The translations under genes were made by a program, and so were the position numbers. Source: Zygnema cylindricum (Eukaryota > Streptophyta > Zygnematophyceae > Zygnematales > Zygnemataceae). From it: a stretch of DNA of 64,000 bases. The notes beneath the pieces were generated by a model. The model saw nothing but the letters and a program-made list of their open reading frames with translations, searched no databases and was not told where the DNA came from. This document shows positions 1-9,185 of the stretch, piece after piece. How positions within the stretch are numbered: the first letter of the stretch is position 1; each line of letters opens with the position of its first letter. Location: contig JBBHKE010002292.1 of the NCBI GenBank assembly GCA_037447655.1, positions 114,441 through 178,440 on the forward strand. The letters run 5' to 3'.

Positions 1-430
1 GGCACGTGCGAAAATATGTTCCTATTTGTCAAACGAAAAAACCTAATTTTAAATCACATCGCGCATGTGTTTTAAAGATAAGGTTGAAGATGACGTTTTT
101 TGTCGTCGAAGTGGGTCGAAAAGCATAAGACGACAACTTTTCGTACATCCTAAGTTCAGGGATGACGCAAATTGTACTCTACAAATTTGCGATTCCTTCG
201 TACGGTTGCAACTTAGGCAGTACGGCGCTAAGTTTTACAGCAAAACGACAGGAAAAAACCCTTACTTATGCACATGGGGACACACCCTAAGTAATTTTTG
301 TACTATTCAAGACGTCCGTACGGGCATTTGTAGACGCGACCCTTAACGACACAACAATTGACGAAAAATCGGACGGTCACGAACGAAGGATAGACGGATG
401 AAGACGCATTACTGCAGGTGGCGGTTTCAT
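1..430. other. Intergenic sequence, nothing recognised
   Basis: No exon, repeat or RNA gene could be supported here. A 93-codon open frame at 65-346 has no recognisable motif and low-complexity composition, and I do not call it a gene. Confidence 0.5.
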
Positions 431-709
431 GATGAGTTCAAAGGTAGGTGAAAGTAGGCCCTTACAATATGACCTTAAGACCCATATTGTATTAGGACCT
501 ATTCGGACCAATTAGAACATTTGGACCAAAAATTGGACCAATTAAAACATTCGGACCAAAAAAATTTGTTTACACCGTCAGATTCGGACGATCGGACGGT
601 CGCTGATCAAAGTAGCGATCTAAGACGATCACATGAAAAGCCCATAACACAACTCACGATAAAGGCGCCGACCAAAGGCCTACCATAAAAACGCCTACTT
701 TTGAACTAT
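431..709. mobile_element. 279-bp inverted-repeat element, family C, with 8-bp target duplication
   Basis: The right end reads CTTTTGAACTAT and the left end GATGAGTTCAAAGG, imperfect inverted repeats of each other. The element is flanked on both sides by GGTTTCAT (423-430 and 710-717), an exact 8-bp target-site duplication. A second copy lies in inverted orientation at 37986-38262 and matches along the whole length, including the internal ATTCGGACCA-type repeats. No coding capacity; a non-autonomous DNA transposon (MITE) is the natural reading. Superfamily is not assignable from the sequence alone; an 8-bp duplication suits hAT among others. Confidence 0.75.
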
Positions 710-1228
710 GGTTTCATCTATATTCATTGACAGGTTCGAGCAACCAAGATCTACGGTTAAAAACGATTGCCGGGGGGGTACTTTGAATGTGACCTGATCG
801 TTGAGGTCGCCCAAAGGACAAAGCTACCCGTTTGCTGACGTCGGCCGGGAGACACGCTGTTTACGGGTGCAGACGGACGGAAAGTCGGCCTATTTAAAGG
901 TTTCCTTGCGGACAACCAAAGGTCTATAATTTTAATAAAGATGTACAAATATCCGATGAGTCTTGTCCTTGCATTTGAAGTCTTAAACCGAACTGATTTC
1001 TTTGTCGGCCGCAAATCGAAATACGTCATACGAACGTCAAAGAAGTATTAATTGGCGTTCTTTGGGACTTCGGACGACTGGCATAAGTCCAAGAAAGTAT
1101 TCCAGTCGACAAACACATGAGAAATAGCAAGTACCACAGTAAATTTAGTCCAACTGTGGTGGCTCTCGTCCTCTTTCGAGTGAATTTATAGTGCGGCCTG
1201 TACTTCTGCACTGTACTGTACTGTACTG

Positions 1229-1449
1229 TACACCGTGTATCGCTATTAGTGTTAATGTTTTTTGCGCCACTTAAAACATATTTTCTCCGTACACGTTGGT
1301 CGGATTGTGGATCTGACGGTTGCGATTGAAAAGTAAGATTCTCAGCTTCAGATTGGCAGTCTCAAACTGAAAATCGGACAAGTGTGTACGGAGAAAAGAT
1401 GTTTTAAGTGACGAAAAAACTATTAACCCTAATCGCGATACACGGTGTA
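1229..1449. mobile_element. 221-bp foldback MITE, family B, copy 1
   Basis: Long terminal inverted repeats start TACACCGTGTATCGC and end with its complement GCGATACACGGTGTA. Inner arms carry GCCACTTAAAACAT and ATGTTTTAAGTGAC beside CTCCGTACAC and GTGTACGGAG. A short unique centre (about 60 bp, with GATTCTCAGCTT) separates the arms. No open reading frame. Other copies are at 6622-7808 (interrupted), 8321-8532, 24993-25211 and 28828-29047. Confidence 0.85.
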
Positions 1450-2776
1450 GTTTTGGACTTTCCAGCGACTTGTAGGCCAGATACCGAATATATGAAACAG
1501 TATTATTTTATCCAGATTTACAATATTCAATCGAAGATTTGCACGATACTGTGTTTGATTTTTAGCGGCTGTTAGCAAGGCAAAAATCTGCAAACCGCGA
1601 AGCACCCTCCAAGCTCCAGCTTTCTTGGTGTTCTTTCCATCCGGTCAGCTGGATAGTCACGTGGTTCACATTTTTGGACAGTTAGAATCTTTCTTGGAGA
1701 TTGTCAAACATAGAATCGATATTCCGGTTCAGTTGCCTTGGATATTATTTACGTACTGTACTTGCAAAATGCCAATACGGTATACTAAATCAATAAGCCG
1801 TCAAGTCCACATTAGTATCTGTATGCCACTGCATTAAACGATATATTGTGAAGCTACGCCTGTGTACCAAACCGGTTATATGCACACTATAATGTGTTAC
1901 AATCTGAAAAATAAGCGATATTCTTATGGAATTGATTCTACCATAGCACTTGTTCTTTGTTCGAGGCACAGATGCCGTTTAGGATTTTCCGAGCATGTCG
2001 GCCAATAAGCGCCGGCATGAATTTCTTTTTTACGCCGTTCGATTGCCCTGGAAGTCGCGCGATATCACGACCGTTTCAATATGATGTACAACATTTTTAC
2101 ATCATAAGTAGGTGATGTTGCTGGCTGCAAGATATCCTGTACAATGTACTCTTGTTCAGAGATACAAAGTGAAAAGAAATGGTAGAATGAAACAGGAAGG
2201 CTCTTTTGCACCTCCACACTATTTTAGTTGAAACATTGAAAAGTTAACTCATTGAGGGCAGGATAGTTTACTGGAAAGTCTCACAGTATTCTTTTTACCT
2301 TTTTCTTTTTTTTGAAGCCAATGTTATTTTAGGATAATCTCTTCATTTCCTCTGTTCTTTACTTCTTTTACATGAGATTGCGTCATAAAAGGCTTAAGCA
2401 TCTTTTTTCCTTTTAAAATATACTTTTTAACTCTTTTTCTTTCGTTTTCTAAATTGTCAGTCTTTTAAAAAAATTGGTCTTCCAAATTGAATTTGTGCTG
2501 ACATTGTCTCCAAACCAGCTTTTAAAAATCACGTCTGTGTAATATTTAGCTTTTTAAGCTTCTCACCATTCTTCTCCCTTTTGTAACTCTGAGGACCAGT
2601 TGCTGGTTCTAATGGCTGTTCTTCTAAAGAGATTCTATTCATCTTTTATTTGACAGTTCTGTTGTGATTAACTAAGGAGGTGTCATCCATTCTTTGAGTG
2701 TTTTCAAGCGAGCTTTGTCTCTTGATTTTACACTTTTTAAGACAAGAATAATCCTTTTAAAGCAAGATTAACCTCA

Positions 2777-3027
2777 ATGGATGCCCTAATGAGTAAAAGT
2801 TTCAATATTACCAGCTCCTACTTTTCTGCAACAGCTCAATTTTCCGGCAAAACCGACAGCTCTAATGTTTGTTGTTTTAAGCGAAACATAACCAACCAAC
2901 TAGTAGTTAAACTGACAGATAAACTATCACAAGGTTATGTGCGTCAAAGACAGCGGAGAAGTTATGGAGGCTGTATGGTTAGGATGGAGGGAGGAGAAGG
3001 AAGTGGCCAAGGAAAAGTTGTTACTGG
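2777..3027 (+). pseudogene. Truncated copy of UVR/ApaG exon 1
   Basis: Codes for the first 84 residues of the UVR/ApaG protein (starts [12 protein letters not shown]) with only a few substitutions relative to the intact exon at 9186: F for L at residue 16 and KR for RQ at 35-36. The copy breaks off after VVTG and has no UVR or ApaG domain downstream, so it cannot make the full protein. Whether it is a true pseudogene or an incompletely assembled second gene is open, because the break is followed by reversed sequence and an assembly gap. Confidence 0.7.
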
Positions 3028-3231
3028 CCTGTATTTGTTTTTAGGTGAGAATTCTTAGAATTCGTTAAATTCTGAGTGGAGAAAGCGACAGCGGAGATAG
3101 TTGACGGCTAAGTTTTCAGCGTTGTAAAGTCTTTGAAAATGTAAACAAAGTTGTAGAAGAGGTCTTCAAGGTCGTGGAGGTCATTGTTGAAAAGGAACCG
3201 GTGAAGGAAGAGGAGGGAGGTAGGATTGGTA
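3028..3231. other. 204-bp mirror (reversed, not complemented) copy of 9384-9587
   Basis: Read left to right, this stretch equals 9587 down to 9384 read right to left on the same strand, base for base, with position p matching 12615-p. I compared it in 10-base blocks and found no mismatch. It covers the end of UVR/ApaG exon 1 and the start of intron 1 of copy B. It begins exactly where copy A homology ends and runs into the Ns. Antiparallel copying gives reverse complements, not mirrors, so an assembly or gap-filling error is by far the most likely origin. Confidence 0.9.
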
Positions 3232-3241
3232 NNNNNNNNNN
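3232..3241. other. Assembly gap (10 N)
   Basis: Ten consecutive N. The true distance between copy A and the sequence from 3242 on is unknown. Confidence 0.99.
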
Positions 3242-3495
3242 GGTAGCTGAATGTTACCATGTTTAAACTAAGTTAACACAATACTGTACTGGTTGTTAGG
3301 CAATTAATCGTAACTGTATAACTTTTATACACTCATTTATGTGTTACATTGAACAAGAGAATGATAATGGTAGCGCTCTTTTCACATAAAGAGTTTTTAT
3401 CCAATATTGGAAGGTGTTTTGCGACCTGCTGTTTTTTTACATGTAGATTTTGCCTTGTGGCCGTAGTGCCCGTTTAGTGTTTACTTTTGCATTCG

Positions 3496-4165
3496 TTGGT
3501 TGTTGTTTTCTTATGAAGGTTTGACGTTAAAAATTTCAAAAATCACAATAGTTGCTCACAAATTTTCAATTTTTATGAGTCAAAATTGATTTGCCGTCAT
3601 GTTGAACAAATCGTATTAAATTTGTTCCATTGTGTATTTACTCACATATTTTCAATATGTCAATGCTAATTAACGGATTGTTGGTCATGTCATAACACAA
3701 TTGAATCAAATTTGTACCATTGTAAGTCGATGGTACAATTTTGTACAAATCGAAGTAACCTCTTATGTTGAACCAAATTGATTTACTTGTTAATTTAGTT
3801 ATGTATCGTTTATATAGTTATATACAAATATTGGTTGTTGTTTTCATATGAAGGTTGACGTTAAAAATTTAAAAAATCAGAATAGTTGCTCACAAATTTT
3901 CAATTTTTATGAGTCAAAACTGATTTGCCGTCATGTTGAACAAATTGTATTGAATTTGTTCCATTGTGTATTTACTCACATATTTTCAATATGTGAATGC
4001 TAATCAACGGATTGGCGGTCATGTCGGAACACAATTGCATCAAATTTGTACCATTGTAAGTCGATGGTACAATTTTGTACAAATCGAAGTAACCTCTTGT
4101 GTTGAACCAAATTGATTTACTTGTTAATTTAGTTATGTATCGTTTATATAGTTATATTCAAATAT
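3496..4165. repeat. Tandem duplication, two copies of about 335 bp
   Basis: Copy 1 (3496-3830) and copy 2 (3831-about 4165) both start TTGGTTGTTGTTTTC and share the whole sequence, including CACAAATTTTCAATTTTTATG and TACCATTGTAAGTCGATGG, with only scattered differences. No coding potential. Copy 2 ends next to the family D element. Confidence 0.85.
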
Positions 4166-4173
4166 TTTATTTT

Positions 4174-5183
4174 GGGAATTGCTAATCGCAAAGACGATTT
4201 CTGTTGCGCGCAGGTAGTTTTTAAAAATTGTACATTTGAAGTACAGATTAGTACAAGCTACGTACACCTTTGAGTTCAAATTTGACAGTCTATCCGTCAA
4301 ACAACTTTAAATGTCGAAATATTGTAACGACGGTTAAAAAAGTGTCGCGCTTGAGAACGACGACCGTCATAAAATAAAACATTTCACACGGCCTGCCAAA
4401 GTTTACGGATAACAAAATTGCGGCGACCATATGTAAATAAAATGGCTACGGCGCAGGTAGTTTCTCATTTAACGTGAGTTCCACTGTGTGAGAGCATATA
4501 CTGACATTTAACCTAGCCGCAAAAATGGAATGTAATCGCGAAGCGTTGCGTTGACCTTAGACACAAATCAAAGGAAGACGCCATATCGATAAATAAACTC
4601 GCACGAAACGAAATATACTTCGTACAAAGATAAAAATAAAAACGTAACGGAGTAGAAATATCGATGAAACTAAATGATAAAAACGCGCCTCGTCATTTAG
4701 GAATATTGTCTTTTAAGTGCGTACTTTATTCTATCTTTATGTGGGCATTTTAATTTTTTTTGTGCGCATTTATCATGCGCGGCAAAATCGTTGAAGTGAG
4801 AAAGTACACCTTGAATCTTTATTAGATTTTATCGTCCTTAAATAGTGTAATTTATTATATTTAAGGTATCAATGTCAAAATTTTGGGGCGTCGATACAGA
4901 GTACATAAGGCTAATAACGATTCATGATGTATTTTGCGCGCAACAATTTGATTTACATGTGACTTTCGTAGTTGTGTTACAATAAACCTTGGATGACTGT
5001 TTGAATTGTTGTTTTTTTAATGACGGTCGACGTTTGCATGCGCGACACTTTTTCGCCAGTTAAAGGATTGACCGTCGAGTATGAACTCAAATGTACTTAA
5101 CTTGTACTAATTTGTACTTGAAATGTACAACTTTTGACAACTATCTGCGCGCAGCAAAAATTGTATTGCGATTAACAATTCCC
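4174..5183. mobile_element. 1,010-bp DNA transposon, family D, about 200-bp inverted repeats and 8-bp target duplication
   Basis: The element begins GGGAATTGCTAATCGCA and ends with the complementary TTGCGATTAACAATTCCC type sequence. The arms correspond over about 200 bp, including GCGCGCAG, GTACAGATTAGTACAAG and GTGTCGCGC. It is flanked by exact copies of TTTATTTT (4166-4173 and 5184-5191). A smaller inverted-repeat element (4806-4928) with family-B-like ends appears nested inside. No transposase frame is visible, so it is non-autonomous. It separates the tandem repeat from duplication copy B. Confidence 0.8.
4806..4928. mobile_element. Small family-B-like MITE nested in family D element
   Basis: Ends TACACCTTGAATCTTTATTAG and CTAATAACGATTCATGATGTA are inverted relatives of the family B termini. 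Part of the interior (GTCCTTAAATAG to GGGGCG) recurs at about 28264-28317, again followed by a family-B-like end at about 28361. Confidence 0.5.
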
Positions 5184-5304
5184 TTTATTTTAAGTACAAA
5201 TATCTTATGAGTCTTGTCCTTCTATTTGAAATTTTGAAATCTTAAACCGAACTTTTTTCTTTGTCGGCCGCAAATTGAAATACGTAATACGTACGTCCAA
5301 AAGC

Positions 5305-6420
5305 TAGTGTTGTGTATCGGTAAGGATTTGCCGATAACCGATATGGACATTTTTTCGGGTACTCGATAATCGATATATTGGTACGATATATCGCCATCGG
5401 TGTTATCGCCGATAAATAACCGATATTTATCGGTTATTATTGGCGATAACACCGATATCGATAACTATTGGCGATAATTGTACAGACCGTACAGATAAAT
5501 ATGGTGGCTGTAAATGGCGGCAGTCTGACAAATGTGTTCAGTCCATAGATGTCCCGTGTGCATATTACTCACGGTATAAACTAACGAATACTACGTACGG
5601 TACGCATCAAACGATGATGAGAAATAAATAAAATGCGTACCATACTATCTTCGCGTACAATATTTTTACAATTACGTACAGTGTCCGTCCTTGTTTGTAC
5701 ATTTTAGGGGTTTTTTACGGGATTTTTTAGGGTTTTCAAGGTACATTGTCGTACGTTCATTTATATTTTAGTACGGCTGCTGTAGATATTTCGTACTACC
5801 AGGTTTTTTAGGGTACACTTTCATACAATTTTGTACATTTATGATGAATATTCGTACTTTTTTAAAAATTTATGGATTTTCTAAGATTTCGCTTTTCGTA
5901 CGTTATTGTACATGGTTGTACTTCAAAATTTACACAAATTTTACGAAAAGTATGAAAAGACGAATACTACATAGTTTTCGTAAAAAAGTTAAAATCCGTA
6001 CGAATTGGCCATCAACGGTTCAGTCTGCTATGTTCGTCAGTTCTTTTTCTTTTTTAAATAGTTTGATTCTCGAATTTTACAATGTATTCTAATTTTTTCG
6101 TTTCGGTAGTATAGTTTTAGAACTATAAAGTATTATTTTATATTTGTCTACGTTTACGTGCTGCGCTGTCCGTAACAATTATCAGTTACATAGATACGGA
6201 ACAGATTGTTATATGTGGCATGCCATGCTATATAATGTAAATAATGTAAAACAGTATATTGTAAAGTACTATAGTATGCGTACTATATATTTTCTAAGTT
6301 ATCGCCGATATGGAATTTGTCGGTCTCCGACCGATATATCGGGACCTCTCACAGTTCGATAACCAATAACTATCGGTATCGGTATTATCGCGATAAGTTT
6401 TTTACCGATACACATCACTA
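5305..6420. mobile_element. hAT-like MITE, family A, 1.1 kb copy
   Basis: Termini TAGTGTTGTGTATCGGTA and TACCGATACACATCACTA are inverted repeats. The interior is rich in ATCGATA/CGATAAC palindromes and in GTAC motifs. Copy A of the segmental duplication has the empty site (around 1036), so insertion followed the duplication or was lost from A. Flanks CCAAAAGC and CAAAAAAA are a degraded target duplication. Other family members with exact 8-bp duplications are at 34563-34907 and 44820-45608. No transposase; internal open frames are short and unlike any family I know. Confidence 0.8.
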
Positions 6421-6830
6421 CAAAAAAATATTAATTGGCGTTCTTTGGGACTTCGGACGACTGGCATTAGTTCAAGAAAGTATTCCAGTCGACAAGCACA
6501 TGAGAAATCACAAGTACCACACTAAATCTAATCCAACTGTGATGGCTCTCGTCCTCTTTCTAGTGAATTTATAGTGCGGCCTGTACTTCTGCATTGTACT
6601 GTACAGTACAGTACTGTACTGTACACCGTGTATCGCTATTACTGTAGTGTTAATGTTTTTTTCGCCACTTAAAACATCTTTTCTCCGTACACGTTTGTCG
6701 AGTTGTGTATCTGACGGTTGGAATTGAAAGGTAAGATTCTCAGCTTCAGATTGGCAGTCTCAAAATGAAAATCGGACAAGTGTGTACGGATAAAAAATGT
6801 TTAAAGTGACGAACAAAACTATTAACCATA

Positions 6831-7115
6831 CTATGTACCTCCGGATCTAAAACTTTCGTCTTCTTCCCCACTACACGCCATTTCCTACTTCCCGCTACTA
6901 TGTACCTCCGGATCTAAAACTTTCGTCTTCTTCCCCACTACACGCCATTTCCTACTTCCCGCTACTATGTACCTCCGGATCTAAAACTTTCGTCTTCTTC
7001 CCCACTACACGCCATTTCCTACTTCCCGCTACTATGTACCTCCGGATCTAAAACTTTCGTCTTCTTCCCCACTACACGCCATTTCCTACTTCCCGCTACT
7101 ATGTACCTCCGGATC
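6831..7115. repeat. 67-bp tandem repeats at the 5' end of a retroelement fragment
   Basis: Four full copies start at 6831, 6898, 6965 and 7032, plus a partial fifth from 7099. Each begins CTATGTACCTCCGGATC and contains CTTTCGTCTTCTTCCCC. The copies are essentially identical, so the array is young or homogenised. The fifth unit leads straight into the coding remnant. Confidence 0.9.
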
Positions 7116-7523
7116 CGGCCTGCGGCCGCTTCCAACCGCACGAACACCGGCAAAACCATAGCTCGACATGTGGGCGTGGCCGCACGCGACGCGGCTAGGA
7201 GGAAGGAGCGTGATTATGCCCATCGCGATGCTATGGATGGTTTCATTCCGATGGCGGTGGAGATATTTGGTTGTTTGGGTGTGGCTTTGGACGAGTTTCT
7301 CCGTGCTTGTGGTCGGCGTTCGTTTGAGCGGCGGGGACCTGGGAGCCCTTCAGTTTCAGTACTTACTTCTTTTTACCGTCAACGTTTATCAGTGGCCCTT
7401 CAGCGAGTGCAGGCTTCTATCCTCCTTGGATCGTCTATTGCGGCTATGGATCGTCGACGTGTCCCGGAACTCCCGCCTCGTGCTCCTCCGGGGTTCGGGG
7501 ACTTACGTGGTTGCTTTGCATAG
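7101..7523 (+). pseudogene. C-terminal remnant of a non-LTR retrotransposon ORF2
   Basis: An open frame of 140 codons with the look of the region downstream of reverse transcriptase in plant and algal LINE-type elements: an RRKERDYAHR basic stretch, then FIPMAVEIFGCLG and later SVLTSFYRQRLSVALQRVQAS. No polymerase motif is present, so the element is 5'-truncated. The sequence after it (to 7790) behaves like a 3' UTR with AATAAAG and a terminal C/T run. It is GC-richer than its surroundings, as expected for a recent insertion. The family assignment is from memory of such tails and not from a search. Confidence 0.55.
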
Positions 7524-7790
7524 ATTTTTAGTTATGTTAGGGTTTTGTTGTTAGGTGTTAGCTTTTTCTTTTGGTGTTTCGTTTGTTGTTTTTTGCTTTT
7601 TTGGGTGTTTTCCGTCTACTAGTTGTCATTTTGTGGTTTCGTTGCTTTTGCCTTGCTTATCGTTTTTGTTTTTTCCCCCAACATATAGTTTTTCAATTTT
7701 TGCCGTGCTACTTCTCTTTTGTTCCCCATGAACTTAGATGGTTTACCATCGCGCTTTTTAATAAAGTCAGCCCCCCTTTTTTTTTTTATA
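7524..7790 (+). mobile_element. Retrotransposon 3' UTR and tail
   Basis: TG-rich sequence ending in TTGTTCCCCATGAACTTAG, then AGATGGTTTACC, then TTTAATAAAGTC and a homopolymer C/T run. A related tail occurs at 56728-56830, which shows this is a dispersed element 3' end. It interrupts family B MITE copy 2. Confidence 0.65.
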
Positions 7791-8320
7791 ATAGCGATAC
7801 ACGGTGTAGTTTTGGACTTTTCCAGCGACTTGTAGGCCAGTTACCGAATATACGAAACAGTATTATTTTATCCAGATTTACAATCCTCCGTAGAAGATTT
7901 GCGCGATACTGTGTTTGATTTCCAGCGTCTGTCAGCGAGGCAAAAATCTGCAAACCGCGAAGCACCCTCCAAGCTCCAGCTTTCTTGGTGTTCTTTCCAT
8001 CCGGTCAGCTGGATAGTCACGTGGTTCACAATTTTGGACAGTTAGAATCTTTTTTGGAGATTGTGGAACACAGAATCGATATTTCGGTCCAATTGCCTTG
8101 GATATTATTACGTACTGTACTTGCAAAAAATACCAATACCGAATTGATTCTACCATAGCACTTGTTCTTTTTTCGAGGCACAGATGCCGTTCAGGATTTT
8201 CCGAGCATGTCGGCCAATAAGCGCCGGCGTGAATTTCTTTCTTACGCCGTTCGATTGCCCGGGAAGTCGCGCGATTTCACGACCGTTTCATTATGATGTA
8301 CTTCAATTTTGCATCATAAG

Positions 8321-8532
8321 CACCACAGCGAATCGTTATTAGCGTCAAGATTTTTTTCGCCACTTAAAACATATTTTCTCCGTACACACTTGTCGGATTT
8401 TGGATCTGACGGTTGCGATTGAAATGTAAGATTCTCAGCTTCCGATTGGCCGTCTCAAAATGAAATCCAACAAGTGTGTACGGAGAAAAGATGTTTTAAG
8501 TGGCGAAAAAAACCTTGACGCTAGTAACGATT
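8321..8532. mobile_element. Family B foldback MITE, copy 3, with 12-bp target duplication
   Basis: Begins CACCACAGCGAATCG and ends CGCTAGTAACGATT, with arms CTCCGTACACACTTGTC and GTGTGTACGGAG. Flanked by TTGCATCATAAG (8309-8320) and TTACATCATAAG (8533-8544), 11 of 12 identical. Copy A has a single CATCATAAG at the corresponding place near 2101. The long arms and 9-12-bp duplication suggest a Mutator-like (MULE) origin; this is inference. Confidence 0.75.
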
Positions 8533-9185
8533 TTACATCATAAGTAGGTGATGTTGCTGGCTGCAGGATATCCTGTACAATGTGCACTTGTTCAGAGACA
8601 TAAAGTGGAAACAAATGGTAGAGTGAACCTGGAAGGCTCTTCTGCACCTCCACACTATTTTAAGTTAACTCATTGAGGGAAGGACAGTTTACTGGAAAGT
8701 TTCACAGTGTTCTTTTACTTTTTCTTTTTTTTGAAGCCAATGTTATTTTAGGATAATCTCTTCATTTCCTCTGTTCTTTTACATGAGATTGCGTCATAAA
8801 TGACTTAAGCATCTTTCGTTCTTTTAAAATATACGTTTTAACTCTTTTTGTTTCGTTTTCCAAATTGTCAGTCTTTTAAAAAAATTGGTCTTCCAAATTG
8901 AATTTGTGCTGACATTGTTTCCAAACCAGCTTTTACAAATCATGTCAGTGTAATATTTAGTTTTTTAAGCTTCTCACCATTCTTCTCCTTTTTGTAACTC
9001 TGAGGACCAGTTGCTGGTTCTAATGGCTGTTCTTCTAAAGAGATTCTATTCATCTTTCATTTGACAGCTCTGTTGAGACTAACAAAGGAGGTGTCATCCA
9101 TTCTTTGAGTGTTTTCAAGCGAGCTTTGTCTCGATTTTACACTTTTTAAGACAAGAATAATCCTTTTAAAGCAAGATTAACCTCA

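Larger units (their letters stand above)
945..3027. repeat. Segmental duplication, copy A (promoter and part of exon 1 of the UVR/ApaG gene)
   Basis: This stretch aligns colinearly with 5198-9437 (copy B). Shared landmarks include AGTCTTGTCCTT near 960/5212, TTCTTTGGGACTTCGG near 1058/6440, and the 5' flank plus first 84 codons of the UVR/ApaG gene at 2777/9186. Copy A lacks three insertions present in B: the hAT-like element at 5305-6420, the retroelement fragment at about 6828-7790 and the foldback element at 8321-8532. It therefore preserves the empty sites. Homology stops abruptly at 3027 inside exon 1, where the reversed sequence begins. Confidence 0.85.
6622..7808. mobile_element. Family B foldback MITE, copy 2, split by a retroelement insertion
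   Basis: The left part (6622-about 6828) and right tip (about 7791-7808, GCGATACACGGTGTA) match the ends of copy 1 at 1229-1449. The 0.96 kb between them is the retroelement fragment described separately. Copy A shows the uninterrupted element at the same place. Confidence 0.8.
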
